Counted from the first letter of the stretch, positions 28,331 to 37,849 are shown. The stretch: DNA of 64,000 nt from Pseudomonas sp. FP2196 (GCF_030687715.1 NZ_CP117445.1:251501-315500), one strand, 5' to 3'. The notes: generated by a model not told the origin, from the letters alone. Program-made: numbers and translations.

Positions 28331-30259
28331 ATGCACAACACCCTGGAACAGGTTTTTGGTTATCCACAGTTTCGCCCCGGACAAGAGGTTGCGATCAGCG
28401 CGGTGCTGGCCGGGCGCTCGGCAGCGGCGATTTTCCCTACAGGTTCTGGCAAGTCCCTTTGCTACCAGTTACCGGCGTTGATGCTGCCGAGTCTGACGCT
28501 GGTGGTCTCGCCTTTGCTGGCGTTGATGCAGGATCAACTGGCGTTTCTGCAACGCCACGGTATTGCGGCGGGCAGCATCGATTCGGCACAGACCCGCGAT
28601 GACGCCAATGACGTGATGGCCCGCGCCCGTTCGGGCGAATTGAAGATTCTGATGATCTCTGTGGAGCGCCTGAAGAACGAGCGCTTCCGTAACTTTTTGC
28701 AGCAGGTGCCGATCTCGCTGCTGGTGGTGGATGAGGCGCACTGCATCTCGGAGTGGGGGCATAACTTTCGCCCCGACTACCTCAAGCTGCCGGACTACCA
28801 AAAGCAGTTCAACATCCCGCAAACCCTCCTGTTGACGGCTACGGCAACGCCAAAAGTCATCGCTGACATGCAGGCCAAATTTGCCATTGCCGCCGAGGAT
28901 GTCGTGACGACCGGTTTCTATCGGCCCAATCTCAATCTGCTGGTGGAACCGGTGCGCGGGCAGGACAAGCGGCGGCGTCTGGTGGAGTGGATGGCCGAGC
29001 GTCCGGGCCAGCCAAGCATCGTCTATGTGACCTTGCAGAAAACCGCCGAACACATCGCCGAACACCTTGAGCGCAATGGTATTCAGGCCGAGGCTTATCA
29101 CGCCGGGTTGCCCCACGATAAACGCGAGGCCATCCAGAAACGCTTCATGACCGGTCAGTCCAATTGCATCGTCGCGACCATCGCTTTCGGCATGGGCATC
29201 GACAAGAGCGACATACGCAATGTGGTGCATTTCGACCTGCCCAAATCCATCGAAAACTACAGTCAGGAAATCGGCCGCGCCGGGCGTGACAGGCAGCCGT
29301 CGGACTGCCTGGTACTGGCCAACCGTGACAGTCTCAACGTGCTGGAAAACTTCGTGTACGGCGACACCCCGGAGCGCAACGGCATTCACTATGTGCTCGA
29401 TGAACTGAAGGCCTCGGCGCCGGAGGGGCAGTGGGAGTTCCTGCTCGGCCCGCTGGCGGATCAAAGCAACATCCGCGCGTTGCCGCTGAAGACCTTGCTG
29501 GTGCAATTGGAACTGCGTGGCTTGATCGCCCCACGCTACGCGTATTACGCCGAATACCGCTTCAAATACCTGCTGGAGCCTGAAGCGCTGCTTGAGCGTT
29601 TCGAGGGCGAACGCCGGGAGTTTGTTGCGGCGATCATCCAGACGTCGACCCGCGCGAGGACCTGGGCCACCGTAAATTTCGAGGCGATGTATACGCAGTA
29701 TTCGGCTGAGCGTAATCGGGTGGTGAAGGCGCTGGATTATTTCCAGGAAAAGGGCTGGGTCGAGCTTGAGAGCAAGCAGATGACCGAGGTCTACAGCCTG
29801 CTGCAAAGCGATTTTGACAGCGATGTTTTAAGCGGTGAATTACACGATTACTTCACCCGACATGAGCAGACGGAAGTCGCGCGGATTCACGCGATGCTCG
29901 ATGTATTCGCCACTGAGCGCTGTTTGGGATATCGGCTGGCGGAGTACTTTGGCGATCACGATGCACCTGAGCGCTGCGGGCATTGTTCGGTGTGTCATGG
30001 GCATGTCGCTCGACTGCCAGCGCCACCGGAGTTGCCAGCGCTTGTGGATAAAAATTTTGCCGCGCTGTGCAGTGACTTTATCCACAGGCATGAGCAGCAC
30101 ACGGGCGATGCACCGACGTCGGAACGGCTGACGCGGTTTTTGTGCGGGATCAGTGTGCCGCTGTTTACCAAGCTCAAGGCGCGAGCGATTTCCGGTTATG
30201 CAGCGTTGGAGGAGTATCCGTATGCCGAAGTGCGGGGTTGGGTTCAAGCACATCTCTGA
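28331..30259 (+). CDS. recQ: RecQ-family ATP-dependent DNA helicase
   Basis: 642-aa superfamily 2 helicase. Motif I FPTGSGKS (about 35-42), DEAH box VVDEAHCISEW, SAT-type TATATP, motif VI EIGRAGRDRQ, then the RecQ zinc-binding Cys cluster (CLGY...CGHCSVC, about 530-558). There is no clear HRDC domain after it, so it is a shorter second-type RecQ rather than the canonical one of about 700 aa with HRDC. It should unwind 3'-overhang, forked or recombination DNA. Starts at ATG 28331 with AAAGGAG upstream. Confidence 0.9.
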   Translation: MHNTLEQVFGYPQFRPGQEVAISAVLAGRSAAAIFPTGSGKSLCYQLPALMLPSLTLVVSPLLALMQDQLAFLQRHGIAAGSIDSAQTRDDANDVMARARSGELKILMISVERLKNERFRNFLQQVPISLLVVDEAHCISEWGHNFRPDYLKLPDYQKQFNIPQTLLLTATATPKVIADMQAKFAIAAEDVVTTGFYRPNLNLLVEPVRGQDKRRRLVEWMAERPGQPSIVYVTLQKTAEHIAEHLERNGIQAEAYHAGLPHDKREAIQKRFMTGQSNCIVATIAFGMGIDKSDIRNVVHFDLPKSIENYSQEIGRAGRDRQPSDCLVLANRDSLNVLENFVYGDTPERNGIHYVLDELKASAPEGQWEFLLGPLADQSNIRALPLKTLLVQLELRGLIAPRYAYYAEYRFKYLLEPEALLERFEGERREFVAAIIQTSTRARTWATVNFEAMYTQYSAERNRVVKALDYFQEKGWVELESKQMTEVYSLLQSDFDSDVLSGELHDYFTRHEQTEVARIHAMLDVFATERCLGYRLAEYFGDHDAPERCGHCSVCHGHVARLPAPPELPALVDKNFAALCSDFIHRHEQHTGDAPTSERLTRFLCGISVPLFTKLKARAISGYAALEEYPYAEVRGWVQAHL

Positions 30260-30366
30260 GGCTGCATCCATCCGCTGAATGTCGATCATCACGGTAATAA
30301 ACTTCAAAAACCGTCGCTGGCTGACTATGGTGATACCAGTCTTTGGATCGCCAACAAGAGAACAAC

Positions 30367-31590
30367 ATGAGCCAGACATTCGATATTCAGCAGGCGGCGG
30401 TGATCGGTGCGGGCACCATGGGGCGTGGCATTGTCATGTGCCTGGCCAATGCCGGTGTGACGGTGCAATGGGTGGATAACAATCCACAGATGCTGGAGCA
30501 GGCGCTCGCGACCGTTGCCGATACTTATGCCCATAACGTGCGTCAGGGCCGGATCGATCAGGCCGAGGCTGATGCGCGTCTCGCGCGGGTCAGCGCGGCG
30601 GCCGATTACGCGGCGATCCGCAATGTCGATCTGGTGATCGAGGCGGTCTACGAAAACCTTGAGCTCAAGCAGAAGATCTTTCGCGAACTGGATGGCTTGC
30701 TCAAGCCTGAGGCTCTATTGGCGAGTAATACGTCGGCGCTGGATATCGATGCGATTGCTGCCGCAACCAAACGACCTGAGCAAGTGCTGGGCCTGCATTT
30801 CTTCAGCCCGGCGCACATCATGAAACTGCTGGAAATCGTTCGCGGCGCGCAGACTTCGCCGGCTGCACTGGAAGCTGCGTTGGCGCTGGGCAAGCGCATG
30901 GGCAAGGTCAGTGTGGTGTCCGGCAACTGTCACGGTTTTATCGGCAACCGCATGCTCCATCCGTATGTACTGGAGGCGCGCAAGATGCTGCTTGAAGGCG
31001 CTTATCCACAGCAGGTTGATGCGGCGTTGCAGGGCTTCGGTTTTGCCATGGGGCCGTTCCGTATGTACGACGTGGTCGGTATCGATCTGGAGTGGCGTGC
31101 GCGTGAGCTGTCCGGCAAAGGCCAGGACGCGCCGGAGGTTCAGGTGGATAACCGCTTGTGCGAGATGGGGCGGTTTGGGCAGAAGTCCGGCAATGGTTAC
31201 TACCACTACGAGCCGGGCAGTCGTCAGGCTGAGCATGACCCAGAGGTCGATGCGTTGATATTGCAGGTCAGCGAAGGGTTGGGTTTTCAACGACGTGAGA
31301 TTGGCCCGGAAGAGATTCTGGAGCGCTGTCTGCTGGCGCTGGTCAACGAAGGCGCGAAAATTCTGCAGGAAGGCATTGCCGCGTCGGCCCATGACATCGA
31401 TCTGGTGTATCTGAACGGCTATGGCTTCCCGGCGGACAAGGGCGGGCCGATGGCCTGGGCGGATCAGCAGGGGCTGGCGGATATTCATCAGCGCTTGTTG
31501 GCGCTGGAGACGCGGCAGGGTGATCAGTGGAAACCGGCGCGGTTGATTGGTGAGTTGGCGGCGCAGGGGAAGGGGTTTGCTGACCGTTGA
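30367..31590 (+). CDS. 3-hydroxyacyl-CoA dehydrogenase
   Basis: NAD-dependent beta-oxidation-type dehydrogenase, 407 aa from the ATG at 30367 (AAGAGA upstream). Rossmann motif GAGTMGRGI (about 13-21), DLVIEAVYENLELKQKIF, catalytic region LGLHFFSPAHIMKLLEIV and GFIGNRML are present, followed by two 3HCDH C-terminal domains. No enoyl-CoA hydratase domain, so it is a stand-alone enzyme rather than a FadB-type fusion. Substrate chain unknown. Confidence 0.9.
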   Translation: MSQTFDIQQAAVIGAGTMGRGIVMCLANAGVTVQWVDNNPQMLEQALATVADTYAHNVRQGRIDQAEADARLARVSAAADYAAIRNVDLVIEAVYENLELKQKIFRELDGLLKPEALLASNTSALDIDAIAAATKRPEQVLGLHFFSPAHIMKLLEIVRGAQTSPAALEAALALGKRMGKVSVVSGNCHGFIGNRMLHPYVLEARKMLLEGAYPQQVDAALQGFGFAMGPFRMYDVVGIDLEWRARELSGKGQDAPEVQVDNRLCEMGRFGQKSGNGYYHYEPGSRQAEHDPEVDALILQVSEGLGFQRREIGPEEILERCLLALVNEGAKILQEGIAASAHDIDLVYLNGYGFPADKGGPMAWADQQGLADIHQRLLALETRQGDQWKPARLIGELAAQGKGFADR

Positions 31591-31649
31591 ATGATGTGGC
31601 GCCAGTACCAGCGCCTTCGCGGGCAACCCCGCTCCCACAGGTATAGTGG

Positions 31650-31676
31650 TCGTTCTCACGGTCAGCGTGAGAACGA
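31650..31676 (+). promoter_or_regulatory. Perfect 11-bp hairpin just upstream of a thioesterase gene
   Basis: TCGTTCTCACG, 5-base loop, CGTGAGAACGA. It ends 18 bases before the thioesterase ATG and just before its AAGAGA site, so it may lie in the leader; no T-run, so it is not a standard terminator. Confidence 0.4.
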
Positions 31677-31694
31677 TCAATAAGAGAACTGCGC

Positions 31695-32114
31695 ATGAAC
31701 CAACGCACCGACTATTCCCACTTCCAGCCAATCACCACGCGCTGGCACGACAACGACGCCTACGGTCACGTCAACAACGTCACCTATTACAGCTTCTTCG
31801 ACACGGCCGTGAACACCTACCTGATTCAGGTTGGCGGTCTGGACATCCATGACGGTGAGGTGGTGGGTTTTGTGGTCAGTTCGGCGTGCGATTACTTCGC
31901 TTCGATCGCGTTCCCGGATCTGATCGAGATCGGTTTGCGGGTCGGCAAGTTGGGCAACAGTTCGGTGCAATACGAACTGGCGGTATTCAAGGTCGGGGAA
32001 AGTGAGGCGTGTGCCGCTGGGCGTTTCGTCCATGTTTTTGTCGATCGGGCGAGCAATCAACCGGTGCCGATTCCTGCCGGGTTGCGCGGGGCGCTGGAAA
32101 GATTGGTGGTGTGA
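31695..32114 (+). CDS. Acyl-CoA thioesterase, 4-hydroxybenzoyl-CoA thioesterase fold
   Basis: 139-aa YbgC/FadM-like hotdog thioesterase. The catalytic motif [21 protein letters not shown] (about 16-36) carries the Asp and the HVNN signature. Follows the 3-hydroxyacyl-CoA dehydrogenase, as in other pseudomonads, so a role in removing beta-oxidation intermediates is plausible. Confidence 0.88.
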   Translation: MNQRTDYSHFQPITTRWHDNDAYGHVNNVTYYSFFDTAVNTYLIQVGGLDIHDGEVVGFVVSSACDYFASIAFPDLIEIGLRVGKLGNSSVQYELAVFKVGESEACAAGRFVHVFVDRASNQPVPIPAGLRGALERLVV

Positions 32115-32121
32115 AGCAGGC

Positions 32122-32154
32122 AAAAAAAATCGCAGCCCGAGGGCTGCGATTTTT
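32122..32154. terminator. Bidirectional rho-independent terminator
   Basis: AAAAATCGCAGCCC GA GGGCTGCGATTTTT between convergent genes, A-run on one side and T-run on the other. Confidence 0.92.
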
Positions 32155-32186
32155 GCTTTACCGGCTAACGAGGTGCTTCAGGCGCC

Positions 32187-32666
32187 TCAGTCGCGGTAAT
32201 ACTTGTGATGCTTGCGGTGACCATAGGCGTGGCCGCGTCCTGGGTGACGGTCGCGATAGTAGCGACGGTCATCGTGACGGCGATCATAGCGACGATCATC
32301 GTCATCGCTTTTGTTGCCCATGTAGTTACCCAGCGCGCCACCGGCGCCGCCACCTGCTGCGGAGCCGATCAGGCTGCCGGTGGTGCCGCCCATGCTGCGG
32401 CCAACCACGTTACCGCCGGCTGCGCCCAACGCGCCGCCGATGGCAGCTTCGCCACGGCTGCGTTTGTCTGCGCCTACCGCACTACCACCCGCGCCGCCCA
32501 GGGCTGCGCCGATGGTGGAACCTGTATTGCCGCCTAAAGACTGACCGACGACCGAGCCAAGAACCCCGCCCAATGCGCCGCCCACACCTGCTTCGGCGGT
32601 GCCACCTGCGGAAGCAAAACCACTGACCAGGCCAAGGGACAACAAGAGAATCGAGGAGAACTTCAT
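32187..32666 (-). CDS. Glycine-zipper outer-membrane-type protein
   Basis: 159 aa: signal peptide MKFSSILLLSLGLVSGFASA, then glycine-zipper repeats (GxxxG and GALGG patterns, about 25-115) that can span a membrane, then a charged tail rich in Asp, Arg, Tyr and His (about 118-159). Such proteins are periplasmic or membrane inserted, function unknown. The His/Asp tail could bind metal (inference). Confidence 0.8.
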   Translation of the reverse strand: MKFSSILLLSLGLVSGFASAGGTAEAGVGGALGGVLGSVVGQSLGGNTGSTIGAALGGAGGSAVGADKRSRGEAAIGGALGAAGGNVVGRSMGGTTGSLIGSAAGGGAGGALGNYMGNKSDDDDRRYDRRHDDRRYYRDRHPGRGHAYGHRKHHKYYRD

Positions 32667-32823
32667 AGATGAGCCTCAAAGGGATGACGGCGCGATCCTG
32701 AGGCTCTGTAACAAGCGTGACAATCGAAATCCGACGAATAACACGACTTGTATACAAAAACGTAAGTTACTGTTTTAAGGGCGGAACTTAACCGATTTTC
32801 GCCGGTCTTTAGCTACTTCGGAC

Positions 32824-32854
32824 AGGCCGCTTTTGTGAAAAAGCGGCCTTTTTT
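32824..32854 (+). terminator. Orphan plus-strand terminator
   Basis: AGGCCGCTTTT GTG AAAAAGCGGCCTTTTTT, a textbook terminator for plus-strand transcription, 710 bases beyond the last plus-strand gene. It may end a small RNA starting in 32670-32800. Confidence 0.7.
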
Positions 32855-32903
32855 GTGGGCGTTCGAAAAGTGTTGAGTGCGGAGAAATTCGGTGAGTCGA
32901 CTA

Positions 32904-32993
32904 TCGCTTTCGCGAGCAGGCTCACTCCTGCAGTGATCGCATTCCGACAGGTAGAACACGATCATCTGTGAGAGTGAACCTGCTCGCGATAGC
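32904..32993. repeat. REP pair, degenerate family A
   Basis: Arms CGCGAGCAGGCTCACTC and GAGTGAACCTGCTCGCG with mismatches, about 40 bases apart. Confidence 0.7.
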
Positions 32994-33011
32994 AATTGAA
33001 TTGACGCCGCC

Positions 33012-35360
33012 TCAAGCAGACTTGGCCATGATCAACCCGGTCTCGCTCGCCGCTTCCAACCGAATCGCAATGAACTTGGATGTCGGCGTATGGCTACCAT
33101 CCCCAGTGCTTTCCAGCGGAACCAGCGGGTTCACTTCCGGGTAATAAGCAGCAGCTTGTCCAGCCGGAATATCAAACGCCAACAACGTGAAGCCCTTCAC
33201 CCGACGCTCGCGACCGTCGTCCCAGATCGAAACGATGTCAGCCTTCTGCCCCGGCCGAAAGCCCAGGCGAATAATGTCGGCTTCGTTGACGAACAACACA
33301 TCACGCTGACCTTTCACCCCGCGATAACGGTCGTCGAGACCGTAAATCGTGGTGTTGTACTGATCGTGGGAGCGCATCGATTGCAGGATCAGATCCGGCA
33401 GTTGCCCGGTGGCGCGAGTGCGCTCGTGAACCAGATCTTTCGGCAACATATTTGCGCGGAAATTGGCACGGCCCGACGGAGTGTTCCATTTGCGCGCGCC
33501 GGCACTGTTGCCGAGGTAGAAGCCGCCCGGGTTCTTGATCTTCTCGTTGAACTCCTTGAAGTTCGGAATAGTGTCGGCGATAAGCTCGCGGATACGCCCG
33601 TAATCAGCCACCAGCCAGTTCCAGTCCACCGGTTTGCTGCCCAGGGTCGCGGCGGCGATGCCGGCGATGATCGATGGCTCCGAACGCATCTGGTTCGACA
33701 GCGGCTGCAACTGACCGTTGGAGGCGTGGACCATGCTGAACGAGTCTTCCACGGTGACCGCTTGCGGGCCTTCAGTCTGGATGTCGATGTCTGTACGGCC
33801 GAGGCACGGCAGGATCAACGCGTCTTTACCGTGAGCCAGATGGCTGCGGTTGAGCTTGGTGCTGATCTGCACAGTCAGGTCGCAATTGCTCAACGCCTCG
33901 AAGGTGCGCGGGCTGTCCGGCGTGGCTTGGGCGAAGTTGCCGCCCAGACCGATAAAGACTTTGGCGCGACCTTCGGCCATGGCATGGATCGCCTCGACCA
34001 CGTTGTGGCCGTTGTGGCGCGGCACTTTGAACTGGAAGCGTCGCTCAAGCGAGTCGAGGAAGGCCACTGGCGGACGTTCATTGATGCCCATCGTGCGGTC
34101 GCCCTGCACGTTACTGTGCCCGCGCACCGGGCACAGGCCGGCGCCCGGCTTGCCGATATTGCCGCGCAGCAGCATCAGGTTGGCGATTTCCTGAATGGTC
34201 GGCACCGAATGGCGATGCTGGGTGATGCCCATGGCCCAGCACATGATCACGTTCTTGCCTTTGGCGTACATGCGCGCCGCTTGCTCGATTTCCACCAGGG
34301 TCAGGCCAGATTGCTCGACGATCTGCTCCCATGACGTGTCGTCGACAACGCCGAGGTAATCCAGCACGTTGGCGCTGTGGGCGTTGAGGAAGTCGTGGTC
34401 GAACACCGCCGGGGCGCCAGCCTTCTGCGCATCGCGTTCCCATTGCAGCAGGAACTTGGCCATCCCGCGCAGCACTGCCATGTCGCCGCCCAGTGCCGGG
34501 CGGAAATACGCGGTGTTGGTCGGCTTGTCGCCGTTGGTGAGCATTTCGATCGGGTGCTGCGGGTGCTGGAAGCGTTCCAGACCGCGCTCTTTCAGCGGGT
34601 TGATGCACACCACTTGAGCGCCGCGTTTCACTGCTTCGCGCAGCGGTTCGAGCATCCGTGGGTGGTTGGTGCCAGGGTTCTGGCCCCAGACGAAAATCGC
34701 ATCGGCGTGTTCGAAATCATCGAACGTCACGGTGCCTTTGCCGACGCCGACACTTTGCGCCAACGCCACACCGCTGGCCTCGTGGCACATGTTCGAGCAG
34801 TCAGGAAAGTTGTTGGTGCCGTAAGCGCGCACGAACAGCTGATACAGATACGCCGCTTCGTTGCTGGCGCGCCCCGAGGTGTAGAACTCGGCCTGATCCG
34901 GGCTCGACAGGCCTTGCAGGTGTTTGCCGATCAGTGCGTAGGCGTCGTCCCAGGCGATCGGTTTGTAGCGGTCGGTCTGGGCGTCGTAGACCATCGGCTC
35001 GGTCAGGCGGCCCTGATACTCAAGCCAGTAATCGCTCTGCTCCAGCAACGAGGTCACGCTGTGTTTGGCGAAGAATTTGGCATCGACGCGACGTTTGGTC
35101 GCTTCCCAGTTCACCGCTTTGGCGCCGTTCTCGCAGAACTTGACCATGCCGCTTTCCGGCGAATCGCCCCACGCGCAACCCGGGCAGTCGAACCCGCCGT
35201 TCTGGTTGGTCTTGAGCATCATGCGCAGGTTTTTCAGCGCGTTGTCGCTGGTCAACCAGGCCTGGGCCACACTGATCAGGGCACCCCAGCCGCCGGCTGC
35301 ACCTTTGTAAGGCTTGTAGCGCGGGACAGGTTTCTGGTCGGCTTGATGATGTTGGCTCAC
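33012..35360 (-). CDS. FdhF/YdeP-family molybdopterin oxidoreductase
   Basis: 782-aa molybdenum bis-MGD enzyme of the formate-dehydrogenase-alpha-like FdhF/YdeP group, which usually lacks a full FeS domain. Visible: GGFDCPGCAWGD (about 53-64), molybdopterin-binding YTSGRASNEAAYLYQLF, NFPDCSNMCHEASG, WGQNPGTNHPRM, MCWAMGITQH and GLGGNFAQATPD. No twin-arginine signal, so cytoplasmic. The GTG start at 35360 overlaps the fdhD stop (GTGA) and gives (M)SQHHQADQKPVPRYKPYKG, with GGAGAATC upstream. The true substrate of this family is unclear: formate is a guess, and YdeP is linked to acid resistance. Confidence 0.87.
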   Translation of the reverse strand: MSQHHQADQKPVPRYKPYKGAAGGWGALISVAQAWLTSDNALKNLRMMLKTNQNGGFDCPGCAWGDSPESGMVKFCENGAKAVNWEATKRRVDAKFFAKHSVTSLLEQSDYWLEYQGRLTEPMVYDAQTDRYKPIAWDDAYALIGKHLQGLSSPDQAEFYTSGRASNEAAYLYQLFVRAYGTNNFPDCSNMCHEASGVALAQSVGVGKGTVTFDDFEHADAIFVWGQNPGTNHPRMLEPLREAVKRGAQVVCINPLKERGLERFQHPQHPIEMLTNGDKPTNTAYFRPALGGDMAVLRGMAKFLLQWERDAQKAGAPAVFDHDFLNAHSANVLDYLGVVDDTSWEQIVEQSGLTLVEIEQAARMYAKGKNVIMCWAMGITQHRHSVPTIQEIANLMLLRGNIGKPGAGLCPVRGHSNVQGDRTMGINERPPVAFLDSLERRFQFKVPRHNGHNVVEAIHAMAEGRAKVFIGLGGNFAQATPDSPRTFEALSNCDLTVQISTKLNRSHLAHGKDALILPCLGRTDIDIQTEGPQAVTVEDSFSMVHASNGQLQPLSNQMRSEPSIIAGIAAATLGSKPVDWNWLVADYGRIRELIADTIPNFKEFNEKIKNPGGFYLGNSAGARKWNTPSGRANFRANMLPKDLVHERTRATGQLPDLILQSMRSHDQYNTTIYGLDDRYRGVKGQRDVLFVNEADIIRLGFRPGQKADIVSIWDDGRERRVKGFTLLAFDIPAGQAAAYYPEVNPLVPLESTGDGSHTPTSKFIAIRLEAASETGLIMAKSA

Positions 35361-36196
35361 GCTTGATTCTCCATCGCGGGGCTGTACACCCGCGGCGCAC
35401 TTTTCTGCGGCAGGTGGATGAGATTGAGGTTGTGTCGACGGGCCCATTGAACGGCAAGGCCTGTGGGGGCGGACAGGCTGACCAAAGTCTGGATGCCAGC
35501 GCGCAAAACTTTCTGGATCAATTCGAGGCTGCAACGGCTGGTGACAATTGCCAGTCCGCCTTCTGTGGATATCTTCTGGCGGATCAGCCCGCCGATCAGT
35601 TTGTCGAGGGCGTTGTGCCGGCCGATGTCTTCGCGCCCGAGCAGCAGTTCACCGCTGGCGCTCATGAACACCGCCGCGTGCACCGCACCGCAGTGCTGGC
35701 CAAGCGGCTGGAACGCGCCGATGCGCTGGCGCAAACCGTCGAGCCATGCACTCGGCGGCAACGGCGCGCCGGGCAACACCTTGAGGTCGGGCAGCGCTTG
35801 TTCCACCGCTTCGACGCCGCACAATCCGCATCCGCTGGTGCCGGCCAGTTGTCGGCGCTGTTGCTTGAGGTTCCAGAAGGCACGATTGGCGATGGTCACT
35901 TGCGCGTATTGCGCCGAGCCTGCGCCAGTCAGTTGCAGGTCATAGATGTCGCTGGCGTCTTCGATGATGCCGCTGCCGAGGCTGAAGCCGACGATGAAGT
36001 CTTCAAGGTCGGTCGGCGTTACCAGCATGACCGCCTGACTGATGCCGTTGTAGGCAATCGCCAGCGCGACTTCCTCGGCCAGCGCGGTGCTGGCCGATTC
36101 CTCGAGGGGCAAATCGCTGTAACTGTACGTCTGGCTGGCGGCGGGCGCGGGCGTTTCGACTGCAGGCGCCGCGCAGGTTGGGCGCTTGGCGTTCAT
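35357..36196 (-). CDS. fdhD: Formate dehydrogenase sulfurtransferase FdhD
   Basis: Moves sulfur from IscS-type desulfurase to the molybdenum cofactor, required for formate-dehydrogenase-like enzymes. 279 aa with the sulfur-relay CGLCG motif (SGCGLCGVEAVEQ, about 120-132), GREDIGRHNALDKLIGG and TSRCSLELIQKV. Overlaps the FdhF-like gene by 4 bases, so the maturation factor and its client are made together. Confidence 0.95.
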   Translation of the reverse strand: MNAKRPTCAAPAVETPAPAASQTYSYSDLPLEESASTALAEEVALAIAYNGISQAVMLVTPTDLEDFIVGFSLGSGIIEDASDIYDLQLTGAGSAQYAQVTIANRAFWNLKQQRRQLAGTSGCGLCGVEAVEQALPDLKVLPGAPLPPSAWLDGLRQRIGAFQPLGQHCGAVHAAVFMSASGELLLGREDIGRHNALDKLIGGLIRQKISTEGGLAIVTSRCSLELIQKVLRAGIQTLVSLSAPTGLAVQWARRHNLNLIHLPQKSAPRVYSPAMENQA

Positions 36197-36266
36197 GGCA
36201 TCACCGACGGTTTGATCAACGCTAAGACTAGGCGCGGCAAGATGTCGCGTCTAATCGCTAGTGTCG

Positions 36267-36280
36267 ATCTACCGATAGAT
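36267..36280. promoter_or_regulatory. Palindrome in the fdhD promoter, possible LysR site
   Basis: ATCTA CCGA TAGAT, flanked by two GTCGAT repeats, in the 92-base gap between the LysR gene and fdhD. Size and position suit a LysR-type site controlling fdhD. Confidence 0.5.
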
Positions 36281-36288
36281 GATGTCGA

Positions 36289-37176
36289 TCAAGAGTCGGC
36301 TGGTGATTTCTGATACAGCGCGAAACAGGCTTCGGCGAGCGCTGAACGCGGGGCGCCGCGACGCATGATCAGCCCCAGTGGCGCGAGGGTTTGAGCGTTT
36401 TCGATCGGTTGCAGCCGCAGGTGATCGGTAAGCTTTTCGAGGCCTCCGTCGAGCGGCATGATCGCGCAGCAAAAGCCGTTGTGTACTGCTTGTAACAATT
36501 GATGCACAGCGTCGGTTTGCAGCAACGGCTGCGGCGTCAGGTTACGGCTGTGGAAGTTGTGGTCGATGGACTGGCGAAAATGCATGCCGCTGGTGAGCAT
36601 GCCCAGTGGCAATTCGATCAGCGATTCCCAGCTCAACGGCGCCTCGCCGAAGGTGAATGAGCGCTGGTCGTAGAGCAGGCCCATGCGGGTTTCGCTTAAG
36701 GCGAGAGCTTCGAAGCGTTCGTTGTCCAGACGATCCAGATAAGACACGCCAATGTCGATGCGGTTGTTCGCCAGATGCTCAAGGATTTGCTCGGAACTCA
36801 GCGCCGACAGTTCGAAACGCAGGTCCGGGTGCGCGGCATGCAGGCGTTGCATCAGCGGCAACGGATCGAAACTCGACAGCGGCACCACGCCCAGACGCAG
36901 CGTACCGATCAGGTTGCCGCGACACGCCGCCGCTTCCGCCTGCAAACCGTCATAAGCCGCCAGCACCGTGCGTGCCCACGCCAGCACCCGTTCGCCCGGC
37001 GCGGTGAAGCCTTCAAAACGCTGACCACGGTTGACCAGCGGCAGGTCGAGCTCTTCTTCAAGGCTGCGCAAGCGCATCGACAGGGTCGGTTGGGTGATAT
37101 GGCAGCGCGCGGCGGCCTGGCCGAAGTGGCGGGTTTCGTCGAGGGCGATGAGGAATTTCAGCTGCTTGATGTCCAT
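36289..37176 (-). CDS. LysR-family regulator
   Basis: 295 aa: winged helix-turn-helix at 1-60 (MDIKQLKFLIALDETRHFGQ, HITQPTLSMRLRSLEEELDLPLVNR) and a LysR effector domain (about 90-290, CynR/OxyR-like). Same strand as fdhD-fdhF and directly upstream, so a local regulator is likely. A conserved Cys pair (CCAIMP) occurs in the effector domain. Confidence 0.9.
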   Translation of the reverse strand: MDIKQLKFLIALDETRHFGQAAARCHITQPTLSMRLRSLEEELDLPLVNRGQRFEGFTAPGERVLAWARTVLAAYDGLQAEAAACRGNLIGTLRLGVVPLSSFDPLPLMQRLHAAHPDLRFELSALSSEQILEHLANNRIDIGVSYLDRLDNERFEALALSETRMGLLYDQRSFTFGEAPLSWESLIELPLGMLTSGMHFRQSIDHNFHSRNLTPQPLLQTDAVHQLLQAVHNGFCCAIMPLDGGLEKLTDHLRLQPIENAQTLAPLGLIMRRGAPRSALAEACFALYQKSPADS

Positions 37177-37315
37177 CTTCGCTCCGAAGGGTGGCGGCGG
37201 GGGTGGGTGATTCTACCGCTTGGGGGGCGGCAGGGTCATTGGTCGGCTTGGAACCGGGTTTGTCTGGGGTGGTCTAGGCTTGGACGTCTGGAACCCAAAT
37301 CAAGGAGTGTGCGTT

Positions 37316-37756
37316 ATGAGTCTTTTGAGCTTTGTGAAAGAAGCCGGTGAAAAACTGATCGATCTGCTGACCCCGGGCAACGCCAATGCCAGCGAGCAGT
37401 TGAAGGAACACATCAGCAAGGTTGGCTTGGGCAATCCGAACGTTCAGGCGACCGTGGACGGCGACAAGGTCACGGTTACCGGTGAGGTGGCGAGCCAGGA
37501 GGAGAAAGAGAAAATTCTGCTGGCGGTGGGCAACATTGAAGGTGTGGGCAGCGTTGATGATCAGATCACGGTGACCGGGCCGGTGGTGGCCGCGGCACGG
37601 TTTGTCGTGGTGAAAAAAGGCGACACCCTCAGCGCAATTTCTCTGGCTGTGTATGGCAACGCCAACCAGTACAACAAGATCTTTGAGGCCAACAAACCGA
37701 TGCTCAAGGATGTGAACAAAATCTACCCAGGGCAGACACTGCGTATTCCTGAGTAA
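37316..37756 (+). CDS. BON-LysM protein, Kbp/YgaU family
   Basis: 146-aa protein from the ATG at 37316 (AAGGAG 9 bases upstream). BON domain at about 25-90 ([26 protein letters not shown]), LysM domain at about 96-144 ([33 protein letters not shown]). E. coli Kbp (149 aa) has the same architecture and binds potassium. No signal peptide, so cytoplasmic as in E. coli. Confidence 0.9.
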   Translation: MSLLSFVKEAGEKLIDLLTPGNANASEQLKEHISKVGLGNPNVQATVDGDKVTVTGEVASQEEKEKILLAVGNIEGVGSVDDQITVTGPVVAAARFVVVKKGDTLSAISLAVYGNANQYNKIFEANKPMLKDVNKIYPGQTLRIPE

Positions 37757-37770
37757 TTGCGGATAACGCT

Positions 37771-37834
37771 TTCGCGAGCAGGCTCGCTCCCACATTGGAT
37801 TGCGTTTCAATGTGGGAGCGAGCCTGCTCGCGAA
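37771..37834. repeat. REP pair, family A
   Basis: Arms TTCGCGAGCAGGCTCGCTCC and the perfect complement, with TGTGGGA inner ends; only 24 bases between arms. Confidence 0.9.
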
Positions 37835-37849
37835 TAGGGCGACTCGGTA

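Larger units (their letters stand above)
32667..33011. other. Intergenic region with orphan terminator and REP
   Basis: 345 bases between the 5' end of the glycine-zipper gene and the 3' end of the molybdoenzyme gene. It holds a plus-strand terminator at 32824-32854 with no plus-strand gene before it, and a degenerate REP pair at 32904-32993. Confidence 0.6.
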
